DNA of 15,745 bases from CAZHRJ01 sp964534765 (GCA_964534765.1 CAZHRJ010000071.1:1-15745); one strand, 5' to 3'. Counted from the stretch's first letter, positions 8,526-14,588 are shown. The notes: generated by a model from the sequence alone, not told the origin. Program-made: numbers and translations.

Positions 8526-9281
8526 TCAGGCCTTTTCGACCTGTTCGAATTCCAGGTCGACCGGAGTGGCCCGGCCGAAAATTTCGACCTGGATTTTGAG
8601 TTTGCCGCGGTCCACGTCCATTTCCAGAATGGTTCCGTTGAAATCCATGAACGGGCCGCTGATGATCCGCACCGTCTCACCGACCTCATAGATGATCTTC
8701 GGTTTTTCCTTCGTCTGCGTCATGAAATGCCGGATCCGGCTGATCTCCGCGTCCGTGACCGGAACCGGCCCGCTGCCGCCGATGCCGCCGACAAACCGAG
8801 CCAGATTCGGCAGCCGCCGAATTTGCTTCAGCACATCCTCCGTCGCCCTCATTCGCACGAACACATATCCCGGAAAGAGTTTCCGCTTCTTGATATGCTT
8901 CTTCCCGCGCTTGACTTCAACCACATCTTCCACCGGAATGAGAACATCCTCCATCAGCTGGCCCAGCCCTTCCCGATCCAGCGATGTCTTCATCGTATGC
9001 TTGACCTTCTCCTCGTTGCCGGAGAGCGTGTGAAGGATGTACCAGCTGAATACGGACGCGTCCGGTTCATGGACGTACGGTTTCCCGGCAACCGAACCCC
9101 GCTTCCCGCGGCCGGCCGGCGGCGCCGCGACGGCGGATTCCATCGGACTTGCGCCTTCCGATTCGGCCGCGGCAATCCGCGCCGCCGGACGGTCCGGCGC
9201 CGCCGCGCCGATTTCGGCCGGTTGCGGCTCGGCGCCCGTATCGGTTTCGTTTACCTGACCCTCTGATGTAAACTCACTCAT
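8526..9281 (-). CDS. nusG: Transcription elongation/antitermination factor NusG with long N-terminal extension
   Basis: NusG binds the beta' clamp of RNA polymerase and links it to Rho or to the ribosome. 251 aa from ATG at 9281 (MSEFTSEG), chosen over a GTG six bases upstream because GAGGT lies 9 nt before the ATG and only 3 before the GTG. Residues 1-77 are a low-complexity Ala/Pro/Glu-rich extension absent from most NusG proteins (about 180 aa). Residues 78-185 form the NGN domain (WYILHTLSGNEEKVK and FPGYVFVRM at 136-144). Residues 198-251 are the KOW domain (VGETVRIISGPFMDFNGTI). An internal ATG at codon 47 (9143) has GGAAGG 10 nt upstream and might give a shorter form of about 205 aa. 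It follows secE, as is usual. Confidence 0.97.
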   Translation of the reverse strand: MSEFTSEGQVNETDTGAEPQPAEIGAAAPDRPAARIAAAESEGASPMESAVAAPPAGRGKRGSVAGKPYVHEPDASVFSWYILHTLSGNEEKVKHTMKTSLDREGLGQLMEDVLIPVEDVVEVKRGKKHIKKRKLFPGYVFVRMRATEDVLKQIRRLPNLARFVGGIGGSGPVPVTDAEISRIRHFMTQTKEKPKIIYEVGETVRIISGPFMDFNGTILEMDVDRGKLKIQVEIFGRATPVDLEFEQVEKA

Positions 9282-9323
9282 CCTCACTCAACCTCTTTTT
9301 TATTCGCGGCCGATGCGCCCAAA

Positions 9324-9533
9324 TCACTGCTCGCCGACCAGAAGACCGACCAGATTCCGAAAGAGGACATCCATCAAGGCAAGGAAAATGGCGAAGAAAG
9401 CAACGCAGAGGAAAACGACCGTCGTCGATTCAACCACTTCGTCCTTCGTTGGCCAACTGACCTTCCCGTCGTTTGGACGAATCTCCATCCAAACTTCGCC
9501 TAAAAACCCCTTCAATCTCTGGTACCACGCCAC
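9324..9533 (-). CDS. secE: Preprotein translocase subunit SecE
   Basis: Small essential subunit of the SecYEG protein-export channel, clamping SecY in the inner membrane. 69 aa from GTG at 9533 (MAWYQRLKGFLGEV). A TTG two codons earlier (9537-9539) is rejected because AGGAGG would lie only 1 nt before it, against 7 nt before the GTG. An amphipathic helix with the family signature EVWMEIRPNDGKVSWPTKDEVVEST is followed by one membrane span (VVFLCVAFFAIFLALMDVLF) at roughly residues 40-60. This single-span form is the usual one outside enterobacteria. It lies between tRNA-Trp and nusG in the conserved order. Confidence 0.97.
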   Translation of the reverse strand: MAWYQRLKGFLGEVWMEIRPNDGKVSWPTKDEVVESTTVVFLCVAFFAIFLALMDVLFRNLVGLLVGEQ

Positions 9534-9558
9534 GACCAACCCTCCTGACGCTCTATTC

Positions 9559-9631
9559 CAGGCCAGGAGGGATTTGAACCCCCAACCTTCGGTTTTGGAG
9601 ACCGTCGCTCTGCCGTTGGAGCTACTGGCCT
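9559..9631 (-). tRNA. trnW: tRNA-Trp (anticodon CCA)
   Basis: A 73-nt cloverleaf reads on the minus strand: acceptor AGGCCAG/CTGGCCT (7 perfect pairs), D-arm GCTC/GAGC, anticodon loop CTCCAAA (anticodon CCA), five-base variable loop AGGTT, and T-arm with TTCAAAT loop. The discriminator base is G, as expected for tryptophan. The 3' CCA is not encoded; the next bases are GAA. The top pair of the anticodon stem (27-43) is an A-A mismatch. Its position between rpmG and secE matches the conserved arrangement in many bacteria. Confidence 0.96.
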
Positions 9632-9638
9632 ATCGGAC

Positions 9639-9788
9639 CTACTTTGTCTCCACGTGCTCCGTGTGTTTCACACACCACGGGCAAAACTTCCGCCGCTTCA
9701 GACGCTCCTTCTGAGTGCGCCGGTTTTTCTTTGTGCTGTAATTTCGACGTTTACAGATCGAACATTCCAGTGTTATGGGCTCATACAT
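9639..9788 (-). CDS. rpmG: 50S ribosomal protein L33
   Basis: 49-aa ribosomal protein, MYEPITLECSICKRRNYSTK at the start and KFCPWCVKHTEHVETK at the end. It has the zinc-ribbon form with C9-x2-C12 and C36-x2-C39, the zinc-binding variant of L33. The ATG at 9788 has GGAGGAG 7 nt upstream. The TAG stop is at 9641-9639, eight bases before tRNA-Trp. It is the first gene of the ribosomal/polymerase operon after the predicted promoter. Confidence 0.96.
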   Translation of the reverse strand: MYEPITLECSICKRRNYSTKKNRRTQKERLKRRKFCPWCVKHTEHVETK

Positions 9789-9805
9789 GACAAGACTCCT
9801 CCATC

Positions 9806-9824
9806 CCCAAAGGTTGACTTTGGG
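9806..9824 (-). promoter_or_regulatory. Leader hairpin just upstream of the rpmG ribosome-binding site
   Basis: CCCAAAG (9806-9812) and CTTTGGG (9818-9824) form a perfect 7-bp stem with a 5-nt loop. It ends 3 nt before the GGAGGAG ribosome site of rpmG, inside the roughly 46-nt leader expected from the predicted promoter. No U-tract follows, so it is not a terminator. It may stabilise the 5' end or influence translation of L33. Confidence 0.45.
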
Positions 9825-9839
9825 TACACAAAAAACGGG

Positions 9840-11225
9840 TTAGTTTAGATTTACCGGCTTGGTAATGTCAAGTTTTGTATCAAACTTTTTTCCACAATAA
9901 AAAGCGCCAACCGTCAGAACCAGAACCAACGGCCACACCGGCTTGAAATACCGCGGTTCCACCCACATCGGCGCATGACCGATAATGTACAGAACGATCG
10001 ACCAGGAAACCGGTGAGAGAATCGCCCACCGCCGCCGCAGCCGCCAGAATCCCGCCACCGCCAGACATACCGCAAGCGGCTCCACCCACGTCAGGCCAAG
10101 TCCCACAAGCGCCCTCCATCCGCCCTGGCCGGACCCGACGCGCTTTTGGACGGTTTGCCCTCCGACAAATAATAAATCCGGCAGACGCCGCACGCACGAA
10201 CCCGCAAACTCCCACACATGGCCCCGGATGTAGGCCTTCGCACGATTCACTCGCTCCTCCTCCCGCTCAACACCGGCCGGATAACAGCCGTCATCCGTGT
10301 ACATGGCGCTGTTGACGTGGTCCTGGCCGTATTCCTCCACAATCATCGCCCGGTCGTGCGTTGGGAATCCGCTTTCGGGAATGTATTTGCCGATCCCGAT
10401 GACCAGGTTCACCCCGAGCCCGCAGGACAGCGGAACAAACCGCTGATACACCACGGCGTTCCGGATCAGCCACGGGGACATAACGGCCGCGGTGATTAGA
10501 AGAAACCCGCCACAGGCCTTCACACGATTCATCCAACCTCCGGTTGACAATAGAAGCGCCGCCGCCAGACCAAATGACGCAAAAAGCGCGTCGGTCCGAA
10601 GCATCGCGCTGATGCCGCTGGCCAGCGCGCTCAGGAGAAAATACCCGGCGCGGCCGGTCAGACGGTACTCCATCATCGACCAGACGGCGCTGATGACCGT
10701 GACGTAGAGGAGCGCCGTCGGTTCGTAGGACAGACTGTTCACCAGCGTAAACGGCCACAGCGCCGCCGCCGCCCCAGCCGCCGCCGCAAGAGATTTGACT
10801 TCGAAAATGAGCCAGGCGATTCGATACACAAGGGCCGCCGCCAGGCCGTTCAGAAGAATCTGCAGAACGACGACCGCGACGGGACTGGGCCCAAAGACGA
10901 AATGTGCGGCGGCCAGAAAAATGGGATAGGCCGGAGGATATCGATAAAGCGGCGCGCGGATCGCGTAGCGGGTGTCGGAGGACATGTCAACGCCGATGTC
11001 CTCAAGCTTCTTCGGGATATTTTCAAATGTCTTCGGAATCCGCATGTTTCGATCCAGCAAAACATAGGGATAATAATTGAATCCATCGCCCCGCAGCAGG
11101 CTCTCCGCCACTGATTCATAGTACCTCGCCGTCCCGCCGGTGGGAGGGCTGATCAGGGAGAAGGTCACGATCCGCGCCAGGATCGCCGCGAGAGCGATTC
11201 CGATAAGAAGGGTACGGTGCGACAT
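9840..11225 (-). CDS. Multi-pass membrane glycosyltransferase, GT-C fold, family 39-like
   Basis: 461 aa, strongly hydrophobic with roughly ten membrane spans. An N-terminal span (residues 5-25) is followed by an outer loop with ARYYESVAESLLRGDGFNYYP (34-53, split here for description), then YPPAYPIFLA (97-106) and PWLIRNAVVYQRFVPLS (251-267). PWxIRN followed by fVPLS is typical of uncharacterised GT39/PMT-like proteins, and a C-terminal EPRYFKPVWPL motif (424-433) fits too. Such enzymes move a sugar from a polyprenyl-phosphate carrier to a cell-envelope acceptor; the substrate cannot be told. The acidic residue usually expected just before the YY in the first outer loop is replaced by Thr-Ala (32-33). 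ATG at 11225, AAGGA 6 nt upstream, 15 nt after the preceding gene, so probably co-transcribed with it. The rpmG promoter lies in its 3' end. Confidence 0.75.
   Translation of the reverse strand: MSHRTLLIGIALAAILARIVTFSLISPPTGGTARYYESVAESLLRGDGFNYYPYVLLDRNMRIPKTFENIPKKLEDIGVDMSSDTRYAIRAPLYRYPPAYPIFLAAAHFVFGPSPVAVVVLQILLNGLAAALVYRIAWLIFEVKSLAAAAGAAAALWPFTLVNSLSYEPTALLYVTVISAVWSMMEYRLTGRAGYFLLSALASGISAMLRTDALFASFGLAAALLLSTGGWMNRVKACGGFLLITAAVMSPWLIRNAVVYQRFVPLSCGLGVNLVIGIGKYIPESGFPTHDRAMIVEEYGQDHVNSAMYTDDGCYPAGVEREEERVNRAKAYIRGHVWEFAGSCVRRLPDLLFVGGQTVQKRVGSGQGGWRALVGLGLTWVEPLAVCLAVAGFWRLRRRWAILSPVSWSIVLYIIGHAPMWVEPRYFKPVWPLVLVLTVGAFYCGKKFDTKLDITKPVNLN
9842..9871 (-). promoter_or_regulatory. Predicted sigma70-type promoter of the rpmG-rpoC operon
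   Basis: On the minus strand the -35 is a perfect TTGACA (9871-9866), the spacer is 18 nt, and the -10 is TAAACT (9847-9842, four of six consensus bases). Transcription would start near 9835, about 46 nt before the rpmG ATG. The whole promoter lies within the last codons of the upstream glycosyltransferase gene (9840-11225). The assignment rests on motif match and position only. Confidence 0.6.
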
Positions 11226-11240
11226 GGTCTTTCCTTCGGC

Positions 11241-12410
11241 CTATTTCTTGCTGAGAACCGCGAACTGGTCCATGAGATGCCGCGCCTTCTCCTTCATTTG
11301 ATAAAACTTGGCCTCGATTTCCTCCGCCATGCCTTCGGCCTGCGGTTTGTCCTTGGCGTTGCTCTGCACGTTTGTGAGCAGCAGCTCAAATGCGTTGAGC
11401 AGCGTCATGGTCGTCACGCCGGTGGGATCCAGAAGGGCGATGTATTTTCTGATCTGGTCGTCCGCGGCAAGATACGAATTGTTGGTCGTGGGGAGCCGTT
11501 CCGAAAGGACCTTGGTGATAAAGAGGATCAGCTGCGGGTTGGCGGTGATGACGGCCTCAAGACGCGTTCCGTCTATGACAATGACGGTCGCCGCGTCCCG
11601 CGCCATCAGCGTGGCCGACCGCAGCTCGAACTTGCGGCTCCCGTAGCCGGCCAGCACCGCCACTTCGCCGATCACCGCCCCCTTGTCCTTGATCTCGGCC
11701 ACTTTTCGGCCCTTGATCTGAACTTCAAGAGACCCGTTCTGAAGAATGAAAATCTCCCGGCCCTCTTCCCCTTCCCGGCAGAGAATCTCGCCCGGCTTAA
11801 ATTCCCTGCCACCGCCAATCGCCTGCGGCGTGTCCTCCGCCGCCGCCGGCGGCGCCGCCGGGGTCTCGCCGACCGCCTGGCCTTTGCTCACGCCTTCGCC
11901 CATGCCGTAACAGATGTGGGATTTGGATTTGTCATAAATGGTCTTGGCCCACGCAAACCGGGTCTGCTCAAATAACTCTCCGAAAAACTTCGCTTTTTCA
12001 TAAAAAAACATAAGATAGTCATCCGACACTTTCCTCGCCTCATTCAAAAACTCCGTGTACTCCGATAACTTCGCGTTCGTCTCCTTGATGTGCTTCGCCA
12101 GATTGAGCGAGATAGAAAGCCCCAGCCGCGGCTGCGCGAGAATGGTGTCCTCGAGAGATTTTTTTTTCACATCGATGACCTGGACGATCGAATGGTCCAG
12201 CGCGCGCAATGTGGCGGACCGGGGCTGTTTGAGGATGGCGCCGATTTCTCCAAAGATGGAGTTGGGTTCGGTGATTTCGGATATCCGCTTGTCCCGGCCG
12301 CGCCTGTCCCGGATGCAGACCTCCAGGTGCCCGGAAACCAGAACGTACAGCTCTGTGGACACTTCCCCCTGTTTGCAAATAACTTCTCCCGCGCTTAGAT
12401 CACGTGCCAT
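11241..12410 (-). CDS. Double cyclic-nucleotide-binding-domain protein (paralogue 1)
   Basis: 389 aa, no signal peptide or membrane span. First cNMP-binding domain at residues 1-115, with phosphate-binding cassette F53-G54-E55 and R64-S65-A66-T67. A helical middle region (about 115-165) ends in SKSHICYGMGE with C167. An Ala/Pro-rich linker (180-197) leads to the second cNMP domain (about 203-310), with G248-E249 and R264-S265-A266-T267. A helical tail follows (320-389). No helix-turn-helix, kinase or cyclase domain is present, so it is not a CRP-type regulator; a regulatory or adaptor role is inferred. Both cassettes keep the Glu and Arg that contact ribose and phosphate in known binders. About half the residues match the gene at 12603-13793, indicating tandem duplication. 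ATG at 12410, weak AAGG 6 nt upstream. It precedes the glycosyltransferase closely. Confidence 0.8.
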   Translation of the reverse strand: MARDLSAGEVICKQGEVSTELYVLVSGHLEVCIRDRRGRDKRISEITEPNSIFGEIGAILKQPRSATLRALDHSIVQVIDVKKKSLEDTILAQPRLGLSISLNLAKHIKETNAKLSEYTEFLNEARKVSDDYLMFFYEKAKFFGELFEQTRFAWAKTIYDKSKSHICYGMGEGVSKGQAVGETPAAPPAAAEDTPQAIGGGREFKPGEILCREGEEGREIFILQNGSLEVQIKGRKVAEIKDKGAVIGEVAVLAGYGSRKFELRSATLMARDAATVIVIDGTRLEAVITANPQLILFITKVLSERLPTTNNSYLAADDQIRKYIALLDPTGVTTMTLLNAFELLLTNVQSNAKDKPQAEGMAEEIEAKFYQMKEKARHLMDQFAVLSKK

Positions 12411-12483
12411 GGGGGGCCTTCAGGTCCTCGCCGGTACAGACCTTCCATGGTCTAGTGTAGTGTTTCAGAAGTCCCTTTACGTT

Positions 12484-12511
12484 CGTCATTCCCGCGAAAG
12501 CGGGAATCCAG
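12484..12511 (+). repeat. REP-like palindromic unit, copy A
   Basis: The core ATTCCCGC-GAAA-GCGGGAAT (12488-12507) is a perfect 8-bp stem with a GAAA tetraloop, flanked by CGTC and CCAG. The ATTCCC-N8-GGGAAT form resembles a dispersed palindrome seen in many bacterial genomes (for example the dRS3-type repeat of Neisseria). It is one half of an inverted pair with the unit at 12538-12565. Confidence 0.8.
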
Positions 12512-12537
12512 GCAGTAGCTGAGTCGGAAACGGGCAT

Positions 12538-12565
12538 CTGGACCCCCGCTTTCGCGGGGGTGACG
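12538..12565 (-). repeat. REP-like palindromic unit, copy B (inverted)
   Basis: Read on the minus strand this is the same 28-bp unit as copy A, with ATTCCC changed to ACCCCC and the matching change in the other arm, so the stem (12542-12549 with 12554-12561) is still perfect. Compensating changes in both arms suggest that the hairpin itself is maintained. A 26-bp spacer separates the two copies. Confidence 0.8.
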
Positions 12566-12602
12566 GGCTTTGCAAATGTCAAGAATCGTTGGACGCACTA
12601 CA

Positions 12603-13793
12603 CTAGATCGACTTCCAGCGGCTGACCAACTCTTCATGCCGCTCCGTCAGAACGGCGATGCGATTCGACAATTCCGTCTGCCGGGCGGTGACCTCCTCTT
12701 GAAATCCGTCGGTCTCTGTTTTGTCCTTGGCAAGGCTCTGGAGATTGATCCTGAGCAGATCGTAGGCGCTCATGATCGTCTTGGTGTCGCCGGCGTGGGT
12801 GAGAAGGGACATGTATTTTCCGATCTGGTCCTCGTCGATCATCAGCGCCTGATTGGTCCCGGGAAGCCTGCCGGCCAGAATTTTCGTGACGTATAAAATC
12901 AACGCCGGATTGCTCACGATCGTCGTCTCCAGATGGGATCCGTCAACCACCACAATGTTGGATGCCTCCCGGGCCACGATCGTGGCCGACCGCTTCTCAA
13001 ATTTCCGGCTTCGATATCCCGCCAGCACCGCCACCTCTCCGATCACTTCCCCAGGCGTCCGGATCTCGGCCATCTTCCGGCCGCCCACCTGAATTTCCAG
13101 GAGGCCGGTTTTGAGAATAAAAAAATCCCGGCCTTCCTCGCCCTCCCGGCAAACCGCTTGGCCCGACTCGTAGTCCCTGCCCTGCCCGACAGTGTCCGGT
13201 ATGGAAACGGCCGAGGCCGCCGGCGATTCCGAAACCGCCTCGGCCGGCATCGGGTCGGATCCCTGGCTGAGCAATTCGCCCATGGCGTAGCAGGGGTGGG
13301 ATTTGGTCTTTTCAAAGAGATTCCTGGCCCAGGGCGCCTGGATTCTCTGGTGAATCTCACCGATCGATTTCGATTTGTCGTAATAGTACCGGAGATACTC
13401 CTGGGCGGTTTTTCTCAGATCGGCCAGGAACTGCGCGGAAAGGGAAAGGCGAATGTTGGTTTCCTTGATGAAGTGGGCCAGATTCATCGACAGAGACAGC
13501 CCCAGCTTTGGCGCGGCCAGAATGGTTTCGTCCAGAGCTTTTGCCCTGGTATCGATCGATTGAACCACTGAATGGTTCACAGCTCGTATGGTCGCGTTGC
13601 GCGGCTGTTTGAGAAGCGCCCCGATCTGACCGAAAATCGCGTTTTTCTCCGAAAGGTCGGATATCTTCTTTTCCCGGCCGCGCTTGTCCTTGACCACCAC
13701 TTCCAGCATTCCCTCCTGCAGGACATACATCTCGTTGGAGGCGTCGCCCTGCCGGAAAACTGTGTCGCCCTTGTTCAGTTCACGAACCTGCAT
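12603..13793 (-). CDS. Double cyclic-nucleotide-binding-domain protein (paralogue 2)
   Basis: 396 aa, same architecture as its neighbour at 11241-12410: cNMP domain A (1-115), helical middle with TKSHPCYAMGE and conserved C168, Ser/Pro/Ala-rich linker (180-200), cNMP domain B (205-315), and a charged helical tail likely to form a coiled coil (about 365-394). Domain A carries F54-G55-Q56 and R65-N66-A67-T68: the Glu that binds the ribose 2'-OH in cNMP binders is Gln (CAG), so site A may not bind a nucleotide. Domain B keeps G252-E253 and R268-S269-A270-T271. No DNA-binding domain. ATG at 13793 with GAGGT 7 nt upstream, 24 nt after tRNA-Pro. The stop TAG overlaps the right boundary of the MITE-like element. 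The function is unknown; signalling through a cyclic nucleotide is plausible from the family. Confidence 0.8.
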   Translation of the reverse strand: MQVRELNKGDTVFRQGDASNEMYVLQEGMLEVVVKDKRGREKKISDLSEKNAIFGQIGALLKQPRNATIRAVNHSVVQSIDTRAKALDETILAAPKLGLSLSMNLAHFIKETNIRLSLSAQFLADLRKTAQEYLRYYYDKSKSIGEIHQRIQAPWARNLFEKTKSHPCYAMGELLSQGSDPMPAEAVSESPAASAVSIPDTVGQGRDYESGQAVCREGEEGRDFFILKTGLLEIQVGGRKMAEIRTPGEVIGEVAVLAGYRSRKFEKRSATIVAREASNIVVVDGSHLETTIVSNPALILYVTKILAGRLPGTNQALMIDEDQIGKYMSLLTHAGDTKTIMSAYDLLRINLQSLAKDKTETDGFQEEVTARQTELSNRIAVLTERHEELVSRWKSI

Positions 13794-13817
13794 GTGATGG
13801 ACCTCGGAGAAATAAGA

Positions 13818-13891
13818 TCGGGGTGGTGAGATTTGAACTCACAACCACACGCACCCCATGCGTGTGCGCTACCAAGTTGCGCTACACCCCG
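13818..13891 (-). tRNA. tRNA-Pro (anticodon GGG)
   Basis: A 74-nt cloverleaf on the minus strand: acceptor CGGGGTG/CACCCCG, D-arm GCGC/GCGC with loop AACTTGGTA, anticodon stem CACGC/GCGTG with loop ATGGGGT (anticodon GGG), variable loop TGGTT, T-arm GTGAG/CTCAC with TTCAAAT. All stems are perfectly paired. The discriminator is A; the 3' CCA is not encoded (TCT follows). The first ten bases overlap the end of the MerR-family gene. Confidence 0.97.
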
Positions 13892-14205
13892 GTTTCTTCG
13901 CCCTTGAGCATCTTTAACGCTTCCCGCAAATCCCCACGGACCGCATCCAGCGTATCGGCCTGCTCGGCCATCCGCCGGCCCCTGGAAATCCTCCGCCGGA
14001 CACCCGCCATCGTCAGACCCTCTTCCCGGAGCATCCGGCGGATGCGCTGAAGAAGGGCCAGATCCTGCGTCCGGTACCGGCGCTGGCCGGTCTTGGTTTT
14101 TTCCGGACGAATATACGGAAACGCTTTTTCCCAGTACCGGATAACGTGCGGATTCTCTCCCAGCGCCTCACTGACCTGTCTAATCGTAAAGTACAGCTGT
14201 TCCAT
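13882..14205 (-). CDS. MerR-family HTH transcriptional regulator, short
   Basis: 107 aa. An N-terminal winged HTH of MerR type covers residues 6-75: FTIRQVSEALGENPHVIRYWE, then the wing GQRRYRTQDLALLQRIRRML, and EEGLTMAGVRRRI. The rest is a short helix (82-101) suited to dimerisation, with no ligand-binding domain and no cysteines for metal sensing, so an effector is not evident. The IRYWEKAFPYIRPEKTKTGQRRY pattern is that of the MlrA-like/uncharacterised MerR group; I recall relatives beside ihfA and tRNA-Pro in other bacteria, which I could not check. ATG at 14205 has no Shine-Dalgarno sequence, and a good promoter lies so close that the transcript would be nearly leaderless. The TAG stop is bases 8-10 of tRNA-Pro. 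Confidence 0.88.
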   Translation of the reverse strand: MEQLYFTIRQVSEALGENPHVIRYWEKAFPYIRPEKTKTGQRRYRTQDLALLQRIRRMLREEGLTMAGVRRRISRGRRMAEQADTLDAVRGDLREALKMLKGEETGV

Positions 14206-14219
14206 ATCTGATGCCGGCC

Positions 14220-14248
14220 ACTATATATATATGGAGAGAGGCTTGCAA
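14220..14248 (-). promoter_or_regulatory. Predicted promoter of the MerR-tRNA-Pro transcript
   Basis: Minus-strand -35 TTGCAA (14248-14243), 17-nt spacer, -10 TATAGT (14225-14220, five of six bases) at the end of an alternating TA tract. The expected start near 14213 is only about 8 nt from the MerR ATG. It could drive MerR, tRNA-Pro and the downstream double-CNBD genes, since no terminator was seen between them. Confidence 0.6.
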
Positions 14249-14566
14249 TAGCCGGGGAACGGGAACGGCCCGCAGAATTTCTCCTCACCTCGGAAAAAAA
14301 TTCCAACAGCGGTTTGTCGGCATGAACGGCAAATCAACGGTCAACGTGAAAGTGGAAAGTGGCGGAATGCCTCCTTTCCTTTACCGAAAAAGAAAACACT
14401 GAAGTCGTCGCGCCGCTCACCCGCGCCAAAATCTGCCCCGCCCGGCGCAGACTTCCCGAGTACAAGCACCCGCCCCAAAATCAAACTCCACGCGACCGGA
14501 GCGGTATGTGAGGCGCAGAAATATGTCCAATCGGGCCGCTCTCCCATTTTCCCGCCGCCCGCCTTT
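14249..14566. other. Gene-free divergent intergenic region
   Basis: Between the MerR promoter and the plus-strand terminator I see no convincing gene. Short open frames here (for example minus-strand 14341-14601, 86 aa) lack a ribosome site and any recognisable domain. A weak minus-strand hairpin, TCTGC/GCAGA at 14432-14451 followed by four T, may be chance. No plus-strand promoter was found that would explain the terminator at 14567-14588. Confidence 0.5.
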
Positions 14567-14588
14567 CCGCCCGAATCGGGCGGTTTTT
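14567..14588 (+). terminator. Rho-independent terminator, plus strand
   Basis: CCGCCCG (14567-14573), 3-nt loop AAT, CGGGCGG (14577-14583), then TTTTT. This is a compact textbook intrinsic terminator pointing toward the HTH-toxin-antitoxin operon. No plus-strand gene lies upstream in the window, so it ends an unseen transcript or insulates the downstream promoters. Confidence 0.7.

Larger units (their letters stand above)
12455..12603 (-). mobile_element. MITE-like non-autonomous element, 149 bp, inserted at CTAG
   Basis: The ends GTGTAGTG (12455-12462) and CACTACAC (12596-12603) are perfect inverted repeats, each bordered by TA (12453-12454 and 12604-12605). The symmetry continues into the flanks (TC/GA), giving 12 matching bases in all. 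TA duplication inside CTAG is the target habit of IS630/mariner-type transposases. The interior carries two inverted palindromic units and no coding capacity; short open frames here contain the VTPAKAGVQ and WIPAFAGMT strings that are artefacts of this repeat type. Strand is arbitrary for a palindromic element. That it is a MITE is inferred; a REP-type doublet with chance terminal symmetry is the alternative. Confidence 0.6.

Noticed and set aside
9826..9857. Possible terminator for the glycosyltransferase gene before the T-run at 9830-9835
   Set aside because: The stem would need a bulge and only about four GC pairs with a long AT loop, so I do not call it.
9866..9872. TGTCAAG at the rpmG promoter and another at 12577-12583, as extra operator copies
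   Set aside because: Both are single half-sites without a partner; the first is explained by the -35 hexamer TTGACA preceded by C.
12400..12637. Small minus-strand frames of 60 and 61 aa
   Set aside because: They run through the palindromic element, and their VTPAKAGVQ, WIPAFAGMT and DSRFRGND strings are the known false translations of this repeat type.
14432..14455. Minus-strand hairpin followed by four T as a terminator
   Set aside because: Only five firm pairs plus a bulged extension, a short T-run, and no minus-strand gene upstream that it could terminate.
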